Shown: piece by piece, positions 1 to 4,667 of the stretch
How the letters are laid out: each line of letters opens with the position of its first letter
Numbering within the stretch: the stretch's first letter is position 1
Assembly: GCA_003021915.1 (NCBI GenBank)
Contig: PXOY01000049.1
Coordinates: forward strand, 1 to 7,271
Length of the DNA: 7,271 nt
Source of the DNA: Parcubacteria group bacterium SW_4_49_11
GTDB lineage: Bacteria > Patescibacteriota > Minisyncoccia > SW-4-49-11
Direction of reading: 5' to 3'
Made by a program: the position numbers and the translations under genes
The notes under the pieces: generated by a model
Database searches by the model: none
The model's input: the letters and a program-made list of their open reading frames with translations, nothing else
Told to the model about the DNA's origin: nothing

Positions 1-231
1 GTTCGGTGCGGTTCTACTGACGCTAAGAAGTCGGTAGATAGACGCGGGCAAACCGAAACGGTGTATGTCCGGGATGATAACGGGGTTGCCGTACGGGTTG
101 AGCCCGGTACGGAAATTACGTATCGCCGGTCCTCTCCGAAAGGAGGAAAGGCGAGAATGTTTTCGCCGGGCGGAAGATTCGGCACACAATTTAAGCCTCC
201 CCAACTCCTGCTGGAAGAGAATGCTTTCTAA
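1..231 (+). CDS. Hypothetical protein, C-terminal fragment (cut by left edge)
   Basis: Frame 1 is open from the first base to a TAA at 229-231, giving 76 residues with no start inside that can be trusted. The fragment is basic and polar (many Arg, Lys, Gly), begins VRCGSTDAKKSVDRRG and ends PPQLLLEENAF. It shows no membrane segment or recognisable motif, and I do not recognise the family. I favour this frame over the overlapping plus-strand frame that runs through 394, because this one stops 13 bases before a hairpin terminator (245-273), where a convergent gene should end, while the other runs through the terminator and antisense to a well-supported pilin gene. It is the only plus-strand gene seen. 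A chance open frame of this length is possible, so confidence is moderate. Confidence 0.5.
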   Translation, partial: VRCGSTDAKKSVDRRGQTETVYVRDDNGVAVRVEPGTEITYRRSSPKGGKARMFSPGGRFGTQFKPPQLLLEENAF

Positions 232-244
232 CCACATGTGTCCC

Positions 245-273
245 AACCTCCGCACTTCGCGTGTGGAGGTTTT
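245..273. terminator. Bidirectional Rho-independent terminator between convergent genes
   Basis: Bases 245-255 (AACCTCCGCAC) pair with 261-271 (GTGTGGAGGTT) around the 5-base loop TTCGC. The stem has 11 pairs, including one G-T wobble. The plus-strand transcript continues into a T run (270-273), so it fits a terminator for the gene ending at 231. On the minus strand the stem starts at the stop codon of pilin copy 1 (272-274) and is followed by only two T, so termination in that direction is probably weaker. Confidence 0.75.
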
Positions 274-853
274 AACTTACCAGCGCGCTGATCACGTACT
301 GGACAATGAAGAAGGCGCCCATAATGATAATGAGACCAATGACGGCGTTGGTAATAATTTTTATGTTTTTCTTCGCCTCGGACGGGTTATCTAACGTGGT
401 CATGTATTTGAGTCCGGCGTAAATAATAATGATTAACGCGGCGGTTGCTAACAGTCCCAGTACGCCTCTCACAAGGCTGGCGACGAGCTCCGGAATGGAA
501 GAAGCACTCAGCGGATTCTCGAAAGCAATTGATTCCGGTGAGGCGGAAACGGAACCTGAGCCACCTTCACCCTCACCGCCTCCGCCCTCGTCTCCGCCGG
601 TAGCACCGGAGTCCCCTTCTCCTCCGTCTGATTCACCACCACCTCCTCCTTCGTCGTCGTCGCCAGTATTAGGAGACCGCGGGCCATCAGGCAACCCCTC
701 ATCCTCCTGCGCCAGCTGGCCCTCGTCTGTCGGAACGCCTGCATTTGGGCTGTGGGTATTATGATTGGCACTCACGTCAAACGGCAATATCCACACTCCT
801 CCTGTGAACAATACACAGAGCGTCATAGCAAGTATTCGCACAGTTTGAGACAT
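272..853 (-). CDS. Pilin-like protein with Gly/acidic linker (pilin copy 1, VirB2/TrbC-like)
   Basis: A 193-residue secreted two-helix protein, last of five tandem paralogues. Residues 1 to about 29 form a signal peptide (hydrophobic core MTLCVLFTGGVWIL, likely cleavage after VSA, mature N-terminus NHN). Residues 64-100 are almost only Gly, Asp, Glu and Ser, a low-complexity spacer the other copies lack. The pilin core follows: NPL at 113-115, helix 1 about 123-147, the KYMTT turn at 149-153, a charged loop (PSEAKKN), then NAVIG at 169-173 opening helix 2, which ends QYVISALVS. This layout matches the type IV secretion pilin-like proteins common in Patescibacteria. The in-frame upstream ATG at 1000 is rejected because it would overlap copy 2 by over 120 bases and add a non-signal, Arg/Trp-rich stretch. 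No clear Shine-Dalgarno precedes 853. The spacer to copy 2 is 25 bases. Confidence 0.85.
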   Translation of the reverse strand: MSQTVRILAMTLCVLFTGGVWILPFDVSANHNTHSPNAGVPTDEGQLAQEDEGLPDGPRSPNTGDDDEGGGGGESDGGEGDSGATGGDEGGGGEGEGGSGSVSASPESIAFENPLSASSIPELVASLVRGVLGLLATAALIIIIYAGLKYMTTLDNPSEAKKNIKIITNAVIGLIIIMGAFFIVQYVISALVS

Positions 854-860
854 ATTTAGG

Positions 861-880
861 TATATAGGTTTATATAGGTT
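861..880. repeat. Tandem 10-bp direct repeat in the copy 2 / copy 1 spacer
   Basis: TATATAGGTT occurs twice back to back (861-870 and 871-880). It occupies most of the 25-base spacer between the stop of pilin copy 2 and the start of copy 1. Read on the minus strand, each unit offers a TATATA that could resemble a -10 element, but no good -35 lies at the right distance. The role is unknown. Confidence 0.7.
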
Positions 881-1268
881 ACCCCGCCGCCACAATGGTA
901 AGAAGAAAGTTGGCGAATACATATACCAACGCCAACAGAATACTCCCAATAACCGCGTTCTGCAAAATATTCTGCGCATTCTCCACCTGGGTTTTATCAC
1001 TTCCAGCGGTCATATACTGCACTGCACCATACAGAAAAATAAGAATCAATATCAGCCCCACGAGAGAGAGAAAGATATTGATAATCGCCGCAATAAAGTC
1101 AATAATACTCGCATTGGAACTGATGCCCAAACCGGAAGGTAACGCGCCCGGTTCATACGGCTCTTGTTCCGGACTTTGAAACCCCTCTTGCGCCTCAGCG
1201 AATGACAGAAAGGCAATCTGCGTTACGAATGGAGCAACCAATGCTGTCAAACGGGAATATTTGTTCAT
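879..1268 (-). CDS. Pilin-like protein (pilin copy 2, VirB2/TrbC-like)
   Basis: A 129-residue small secreted membrane protein. The signal peptide (1-26) has a hydrophobic stretch and an AEA cleavage motif before Gln27. A short acidic/Pro linker containing PGALPSGLGI leads to helix 1 (about 56-80), the turn QYMTAGSD at 84-91, NAVIG at 104-108, and helix 2 ending YVFANFLLTIVAAG. It is closest to copy 3, sharing the GALPS motif before helix 1 and LALVYV.ANFLL in helix 2, so the two probably arose by a recent duplication. A GAGG at 1282-1285 lies 13 bases ahead of the ATG, a rather long spacing. The gap to copy 3 is 85 bases. A structural pilin or membrane-inserted subunit is inferred from family architecture. 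No assembly genes are nearby. Confidence 0.85.
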   Translation of the reverse strand: MNKYSRLTALVAPFVTQIAFLSFAEAQEGFQSPEQEPYEPGALPSGLGISSNASIIDFIAAIINIFLSLVGLILILIFLYGAVQYMTAGSDKTQVENAQNILQNAVIGSILLALVYVFANFLLTIVAAG

Positions 1269-1293
1269 ACGTATCGTTTTTCCTCAGTGTAAG

Positions 1294-1336
1294 AAAGAGG
1301 GGAAGAAGACTGAGCCTCCCTCCCGCTCTTCTCTTT
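1294..1336. other. Imperfect hairpin in the copy 3 / copy 2 gap
   Basis: AAAGAG (1294-1299) can pair with CTCTTT (1331-1336), and AAGA (1303-1306) with TCTT (1327-1330), across a GGG bulge and a 20-base loop rich in C and T. It sits after the copy 3 stop and has no T run in either direction. It could be a weak attenuator or RNA-processing site, or only a result of the strand's purine/pyrimidine bias. Confidence 0.25.
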
Positions 1337-1352
1337 GGTATACCTTCTTTGG
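1332..1352. repeat. Short direct repeat with GGTATACC palindrome after pilin copy 3
   Basis: TCTTTGG is present at 1332-1338 and 1346-1352 (14-base period). The perfect 8-base palindrome GGTATACC (1337-1344) sits between them and overlaps the first unit. It lies immediately downstream of the copy 3 stop codon. It could be a small protein-binding site. The elements are short, so chance cannot be excluded. Confidence 0.35.
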
Positions 1353-1353
1353 A

Positions 1354-1824
1354 TTAGCCTCCACCTCCGGCGCCGCCGGCGGGTACGATAAGACTTAACA
1401 AGAAATTGGCCAAGACATAGACCAATGCGATGATGATAATGCCGATGATGGCATTGGTAATAATACTGGTGGCTTCGCTGGGGGCTGTTTCGTTCCCTCC
1501 GGCGAAGGCGTAACGCACGCCGCCGTACAGAAGATACAGAACCAACGCGACACCAATAAGAGACAGGAAGAGGTTTACAATGGTGACGATTGTGTCAATA
1601 AGGCTGTCTCCCGTGCCTTGGAAAATATTGAGGTCGGACGGAAGCGCACCTGCTGGTTGCGTGGGCTCGTTGCCCGATCCGACTTCTCCTGAGTTCGGGG
1701 CCTGAGTGCTTTGTGCGGCTACGTCGGAGGTCATTACGCCGAATGTACCACTAACGAGAACCGCTGTTACAAACAGCATTAGAGCTGTAAACAAAGACTG
1801 CTTTTTCGACATAGGGTTTAGCAT
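1354..1824 (-). CDS. Pilin-like protein with Gly-rich C-terminal tail (pilin copy 3)
   Basis: A 156-residue secreted two-helix protein of the same family as its neighbours. The signal peptide (1-37) has a Lys-containing n-region (MSKKQS), a long hydrophobic core and the cleavage motif VAA before Gln38. A polar linker (about 38-64) contains PAGALPSDLNI, nearly the same as in copy 2. Helix 1 spans about 75-100, followed by RYAFAGGNE (this copy alone has AF where the others have YM followed by T or I), then NAIIG at 124-128 and helix 2 to about 147. It ends in PAGGAGGGG, an unusual flexible tail. Start choice is between ATG 1824 and ATG 1812 (MSKKQ). Neither has a Shine-Dalgarno. I keep the longer one, but the shorter gives a more typical signal peptide. 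A candidate promoter lies 34 bases upstream of 1824, so this gene may be transcribed separately. Confidence 0.85.
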   Translation of the reverse strand: MLNPMSKKQSLFTALMLFVTAVLVSGTFGVMTSDVAAQSTQAPNSGEVGSGNEPTQPAGALPSDLNIFQGTGDSLIDTIVTIVNLFLSLIGVALVLYLLYGGVRYAFAGGNETAPSEATSIITNAIIGIIIIALVYVLANFLLSLIVPAGGAGGGG

Positions 1825-1857
1825 ATTATGTTCTATTATTTTTTACATTCTCTTTGT

Positions 1858-1884
1858 ATCATACCTACCCTGTACTGTGAACAA
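1858..1884 (-). promoter_or_regulatory. Candidate sigma70-type promoter for pilin copies 3-2-1
   Basis: Read on the minus strand, TATGAT (1863-1858) matches five of six -10 positions, and TTGTTC (1884-1879) is a weak -35 at a short 15-base spacing. Transcription would begin near 1851, about 26 bases ahead of the ATG at 1824, across an AT-rich leader. The -35 coincides with one of two DnaA-box-like repeats. The short spacing keeps confidence modest. Confidence 0.4.
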
Positions 1885-1899
1885 CTTCTATGTGGACAA
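1876..1899 (-). promoter_or_regulatory. Two DnaA-box-like direct repeats (TTGTYCACA)
   Basis: On the minus strand TTGTCCACA (1899-1891) and TTGTTCACA (1884-1876) are direct repeats differing at one base, 15 bases apart start to start. Each differs from the classic DnaA box TTATNCACA only at position 3, and the first equals the form preferred in high-GC Gram-positive bacteria. They lie upstream of pilin copy 3, and the second overlaps the candidate -35. They could be DnaA sites, an operator for another regulator, or coincidence. Confidence 0.4.
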
Positions 1900-1906
1900 G
1901 TAGGCT

Positions 1907-2299
1907 TTACGGGGTGACCAAATCCAGTAAAAAGTTGGAAACCACCCATGCTCCGGCAATGATCAGAAGACCGATTACGGTATTAACCATGCCGCTCTGA
2001 GCCTCTTGTACTTGCCCGGAATTGCCGCCGGCAGTCATGTACTTAAACGCGTTATACAAAAACAAAATAATGACGACAATTCCGAGCAATCCTAAAGCAG
2101 CGTTAATAATCGCCACAATAAATTCCGCCAAATCACCGGTCGCGAGATTCAACCCGGACGCGCTCGGTAACGAAAGCGGGCCGGGCATCTCAATGGTGGC
2201 GCCCCCTCCTTGGGCGTATACCGCAGGAGGCGATACCACGGCCCAAGCTGCTATGGCTCCCTTGATCAGTTTTGTGCACACGTGCTGTATAATGCTCAT
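1907..2299 (-). CDS. Pilin-like protein (pilin copy 4, VirB2/TrbC-like)
   Basis: A 130-residue protein with a signal peptide (1-29, Lys n-region, core AIAAWAVV, cleavage motif VYA before Gln30). A short Gly/Pro linker leads to helix 1 (about 58-82), the canonical turn KYMTAGGNSGQVQEAQ (87-102), NTVIG at 106-110 where most paralogues have NAVIG, and helix 2 ending in SNFLLDLVTP. Residues NFLL group it with copies 2 and 3. It begins 18 bases after the stop of copy 5, with AGGG only two bases from the ATG. It is followed by an 82-base gap with promoter-like elements, so the unit headed by the methyltransferase may end or be boosted here. No hairpin terminator is evident after its stop. Confidence 0.87.
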   Translation of the reverse strand: MSIIQHVCTKLIKGAIAAWAVVSPPAVYAQGGGATIEMPGPLSLPSASGLNLATGDLAEFIVAIINAALGLLGIVVIILFLYNAFKYMTAGGNSGQVQEAQSGMVNTVIGLLIIAGAWVVSNFLLDLVTP

Positions 2300-2300
2300 A

Positions 2301-2305
2301 TCCCT
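2301..2305 (-). promoter_or_regulatory. Close-set Shine-Dalgarno of pilin copy 4
   Basis: AGGGA lies directly before TATG, in the context TTTAGGGATATG. The AGGG-to-ATG distance is only 2 bases, against a usual 5 to 9. The same arrangement precedes copy 5 (ATTAGGAATATG). Confidence 0.45.
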
Positions 2306-2317
2306 AAAGTTAACGTA

Positions 2318-2749
2318 TCATGAGACAAATGCTCCGGCCACATACTGCGTAATTAAGTAGGCCCCGAAGATAATTACCAGGCCAATCACCGCATTGGTAA
2401 GGAGCGTTCGTGCTTCTTGCGCTCCCTGAGGCGCCTGCGCAATCATATACTTAAATCCGGCGTACAGTACAATTATCAAAAACACAATACCTAAAATCCC
2501 CAAAAACCAGTTAATAATAGTGATCACAAATGTGGCTATGGTCCCTTCGGTCATACTCGCGGGGAGTGGATTCATAATGTTCTGAAGCCCCGTGGTGACC
2601 GGACCTCCTCCACCTTCTTGCGCTTCAACGCGTAAAATTGTATGCGGCCCGAAGAGGAGCCCCCCAACAAACAGGAGGCCGAGGAACCGTTGCAGATATG
2701 ATCGAATATGTGCGATACACGTATGGTTTGGACTGGTTACAGACAACAT
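2318..2749 (-). CDS. Pilin-like protein (pilin copy 5, VirB2/TrbC-like)
   Basis: A 143-residue protein, first of the pilin run and 4 bases behind the solute-binding protein gene. The signal peptide (1-43) has a basic n-region (HIRSYLQR), the core FLGLLFVGGLLFG and cleavage motif VEA before Gln44. The mature start is QEGGGG, followed by NPLPASM at 60-66, helix 1 about 71-96, KYMIAQAPQGAQEAR at 100-114, NAVIG at 119-123 and helix 2 ending QYVAGAFVS. NPL and the QYV...VS terminus pair it with copy 1. Stop is TGA, at the position equivalent to TAA in copy 1. An in-frame ATG at 2827 would overlap the upstream gene by 74 bases and add a very basic 26-residue extension ahead of the signal peptide. 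I reject it in favour of 2749, which has AGGA just upstream (2752-2755), overlapping the upstream TAG. The chosen start is fairly secure. Confidence 0.85.
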   Translation of the reverse strand: MLSVTSPNHTCIAHIRSYLQRFLGLLFVGGLLFGPHTILRVEAQEGGGGPVTTGLQNIMNPLPASMTEGTIATFVITIINWFLGILGIVFLIIVLYAGFKYMIAQAPQGAQEARTLLTNAVIGLVIIFGAYLITQYVAGAFVS

Positions 2750-2751
2750 AT

Positions 2752-2755
2752 TCCT
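2752..2755 (-). promoter_or_regulatory. Shine-Dalgarno of pilin copy 5 overlapping upstream stop
   Basis: AGGA shares its first two bases with the TAG stop codon of the solute-binding protein gene (2754-2756) and lies 2 bases from the ATG at 2749. Termination and reinitiation would be physically coupled here. This supports the 2749 start over the longer alternative. Confidence 0.45.
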
Positions 2756-4061
2756 AATTATTTTCTTTTTGAAGCGCTTGAACTTTGAACGAGGCATTTT
2801 CCACGGCGTCTTCGGGCCTCGTTTCATTGTTGTTCACCGCTTTAATCATCGTCCCGAGAATTTTGTCCACTTCCGTATTATCCGGCTGATCCCACGTCTC
2901 GATATTGAGCAGCTGCTTGGCGAATACGCCGTATTGCAAATCTTGAGATTGTTTTTCAATTAAATCTCGGCGAGGCGTCGGACGGTTCGTTTCCAGGAAA
3001 TATTTTTGACTATTCTCTTTGTTGGTCAAAAACTTCAAAAACAGATAGCTCGCGCGCGCTTCTCGCTCATTTGCTTGCGAACTCACGGTATAGCCCCAAT
3101 AGTTGGTATAATTGGCCACGTTCTTATCAGGCGAGATCTGAGGCAACGCAGCCACCTCAAAATTCAGGCGCGGTGATTTGGATTTTATACGGTCCACCAG
3201 ATACGAATACCCCACAGTCATCGCCGCTTTCCCTTCCGCGAAGGCGTCTACCGAGTAGTTTTGATTTTTGTTCCAGCTATACACGGTCTTGCGTGGATTC
3301 GCAAAGTCGGTATAGAACGCTAACGCTCGTTGACCGGCCTTATTGTTAAATTTGGGCATGGTTCTGCTACGTTGAGCAAGGTTTTGCTCCATGAGAACCG
3401 CGAGGATATCTTGCGCCCGATTGATATTGTCTACGGTACCGAGCGTGGCTCCTGCTTGCGTGATACGACCGTTGCTATCTATCTTGGTCAATTTTTTCGT
3501 CGTGTCTTGGAAATCTCGCCACGTCTCCGGCGGATTCACGATGCGCGCGTTATCAAACATATCTCGGTTGTAGTAGAGCGCAAGACTGTCCGTGTAGAGC
3601 GGAAACCCATACACTTTTCCTTCCGAGCTGATAAAGTCTTTTTCCACGACATCGAGAAAACGCTGGCGATACGCTTTTTCGGTCATCACGTTTTCAGGAA
3701 CAGGTTGCATTTTGCCCTTGTGCTTGTTAAGCCATGTGTGATGCATGGCAAAAATATCCGGTCCCCGATTTTCAGCCAAAGCGTCGGTTAACTGTTGTTC
3801 GTAGTTTTCGATGGTTTGCTTCCGATACGTGATCGAAACATTCGGATACTTCTGGTTAAACGCCTCTTCATACTCCTGCATCAAACCAGACTCATCCCAT
3901 ACGCCCCACATCATAATGTCTGCCTCGAGCTGATTCCCCTCCTCCTGGAGAAGATTAAAGTCTATGCCACGAAATCCAAAATACAACAGAGCTACAATTA
4001 AGGCGATGACTCCTCCTCCAACAATGGCTAAATTCTTTTTATTTCCTAAAATGGTATTCAT
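2754..4061 (-). CDS. Membrane-anchored extracellular solute-binding protein, family 1 (MalE-like)
   Basis: A 435-residue protein of the ABC transporter family 1 solute-binding fold, usual length about 400-450. Residues 10-30 (LAIVGGGVIALIVALLYF) form one transmembrane helix. There is no lipobox, and I see no cysteine anywhere, so the protein is tethered by this uncleaved helix instead of by lipid. Family marks follow in order: MMWGVWDESGLMQEYEEAF near 50-68, GPDIFAMHHTWL at 100-111, VYGFPLYTDSLALYYNRDMF at 150-169 with PPETWRDF at 177-184, AFAEGKAAMTVGYSY at 273-287, and YWGYTVSS with the FLKFLT segment at 321-346. Substrates in this family are mostly sugars or oligosaccharides. The substrate here cannot be read from sequence. 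No permease or ATPase gene is in the window. It overlaps the methyltransferase by 4 bases (ATGA) and leads straight into the pilin genes, implying one operon. Confidence 0.88.
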   Translation of the reverse strand: MNTILGNKKNLAIVGGGVIALIVALLYFGFRGIDFNLLQEEGNQLEADIMMWGVWDESGLMQEYEEAFNQKYPNVSITYRKQTIENYEQQLTDALAENRGPDIFAMHHTWLNKHKGKMQPVPENVMTEKAYRQRFLDVVEKDFISSEGKVYGFPLYTDSLALYYNRDMFDNARIVNPPETWRDFQDTTKKLTKIDSNGRITQAGATLGTVDNINRAQDILAVLMEQNLAQRSRTMPKFNNKAGQRALAFYTDFANPRKTVYSWNKNQNYSVDAFAEGKAAMTVGYSYLVDRIKSKSPRLNFEVAALPQISPDKNVANYTNYWGYTVSSQANEREARASYLFLKFLTNKENSQKYFLETNRPTPRRDLIEKQSQDLQYGVFAKQLLNIETWDQPDNTEVDKILGTMIKAVNNNETRPEDAVENASFKVQALQKENN

Positions 4062-4597
4062 ACCGCTTTCTTAAATAGCACGCTGTAGTGATAATCTCCG
4101 CTGGCGAGGGCTTGCACGTAAGCAATTCCCTCTGCTTCAAACAGAGCAATTAAGTCGTCTTTTCCAATGCGATCTTGTTTGGGCGGACCAATCGGACTGT
4201 GTTTCGTCCATTCCACCGCCAACACGCGTCCTTCGGGTTTGAGGACGCGCTTTGCCTCCGCAAGGAGCGCTGCCTTATCTGGAACTTGGAAAATAATGTT
4301 GTGAATGAGAACCACATCCACGTACTGATCCGGCAGTCCGGACCCGTGTTCCTCTTCCAAATCAGCCCGAATCGGACGAATATTTTTAAACCCGCGGGAA
4401 CGCGCTTTTCCTTTGAGCGTTTGCAACGCCGCCGTACGGATATCAAACGCATACCCCCGCCCTTCATGCCCGACCTGGCGCGCGACTTCAATAGCAAACT
4501 CGCCGGACCCACTTCCAAAGTCCGCTACATACGAGCCGGGCTCAAGATCAAAATCGGAGACAAAGTCTCGGGGCGCGTAAAATGTTTCGTTTTGCAT
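4058..4597 (-). CDS. Class I SAM-dependent methyltransferase
   Basis: A 179-residue cytoplasmic enzyme with the Rossmann-type methyltransferase fold. Motif I (VADFGSGSGEFAIEVA, 24-39) binds S-adenosylmethionine. Asp52 in GYAFDI is the expected ribose-binding acidic residue. RADLEEE (77-83) is motif II, VDVVLIHNIIFQVPDK (93-108) motif IV, and the RVLKPEGRVLAVEW segment (117-130) is the strand typical of UbiE/arsenite-methyltransferase-like (Methyltransf_11/31) members. There is no cysteine triad for arsenic methylation and no RNA-binding extension, so the substrate is unknown. The start at 4597 has AAAGG 2 bases upstream and a strong promoter about 30 bases upstream. It is the first gene of the unit, and its TGA overlaps the next ATG. 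Its role beside a surface binding protein and pilins is unclear. Many small CPR methyltransferases have been left unassigned. Confidence 0.85.
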   Translation of the reverse strand: MQNETFYAPRDFVSDFDLEPGSYVADFGSGSGEFAIEVARQVGHEGRGYAFDIRTAALQTLKGKARSRGFKNIRPIRADLEEEHGSGLPDQYVDVVLIHNIIFQVPDKAALLAEAKRVLKPEGRVLAVEWTKHSPIGPPKQDRIGKDDLIALFEAEGIAYVQALASGDYHYSVLFKKAV

Positions 4598-4625
4598 GGC
4601 CTTTTGTTTCCAGTCTTGTATGTGT

Positions 4626-4654
4626 AGTATACCCTCTTAACAGAGGTTCGTCAA
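4626..4654 (-). promoter_or_regulatory. Strong sigma70-type promoter of the methyltransferase-SBP-pilin operon
   Basis: On the minus strand, -35 TTGACG (4654-4649, five of six matches) and -10 TATACT (4631-4626, five of six) are separated by exactly 17 bases. Transcription would start near 4619, leaving a leader of about 22 bases to the ATG at 4597. It lies in the 70-base gap after gyrA, so the downstream genes are not dependent on gyrA transcription. Confidence 0.75.
4633..4646. promoter_or_regulatory. Inverted repeat inside the promoter spacer (possible operator)
   Basis: CCTCT (4633-4637) and AGAGG (4642-4646) form a perfect 5-base inverted repeat around TAAC, placed between the -35 and -10 elements. 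A repressor bound here would block RNA polymerase. As an RNA hairpin it lacks a T tract, so it is a poor gyrA terminator. The arms are short, so chance is possible. Confidence 0.35.
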
Positions 4655-4667
4655 AACTCAGAGCTCA

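Noticed and set aside
65..394. Plus-strand open frame of 109 codons
   Set aside because: It runs through the hairpin terminator and antisense to the well-supported pilin copy 1. The overlapping frame 1 ends properly just before the terminator.
554..664. Linker DNA as a CRISPR or tandem repeat array
   Set aside because: There are no repeat units of constant length with unique spacers. The pattern is simple GGN/GAN codon bias in a continuous reading frame.
429..764. Plus-strand Pro/Ser-rich frame resembling an extensin-like protein
   Set aside because: It is the antisense shadow of the Gly/Asp/Glu codons of the pilin copy 1 linker. Low-complexity DNA opens several frames at once.
854..1000. 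49-residue N-terminal extension of pilin copy 1
   Set aside because: It would overlap copy 2 by more than 120 bases and put an Arg/Trp-rich stretch ahead of a normal signal peptide. The internal ATG at 853 is the better start.
2318..2320. TGA read as Gly (code 25, Gracilibacteria)
   Set aside because: The TGA of copy 5 follows AFVS exactly where copy 1 has TAA after ALVS. TGA also ends the methyltransferase in a standard ATGA overlap, so it is a stop.
2750..2827. 26-residue very basic extension of pilin copy 5
   Set aside because: It is the other-frame reading of the end of the solute-binding protein gene. The ATG at 2749 gives a normal signal peptide and has AGGA upstream.
4058..4597. Arsenite methyltransferase (ArsM) for the methyltransferase gene
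   Set aside because: Strand motifs are similar, but the protein is short and lacks the conserved cysteines needed for arsenic binding.
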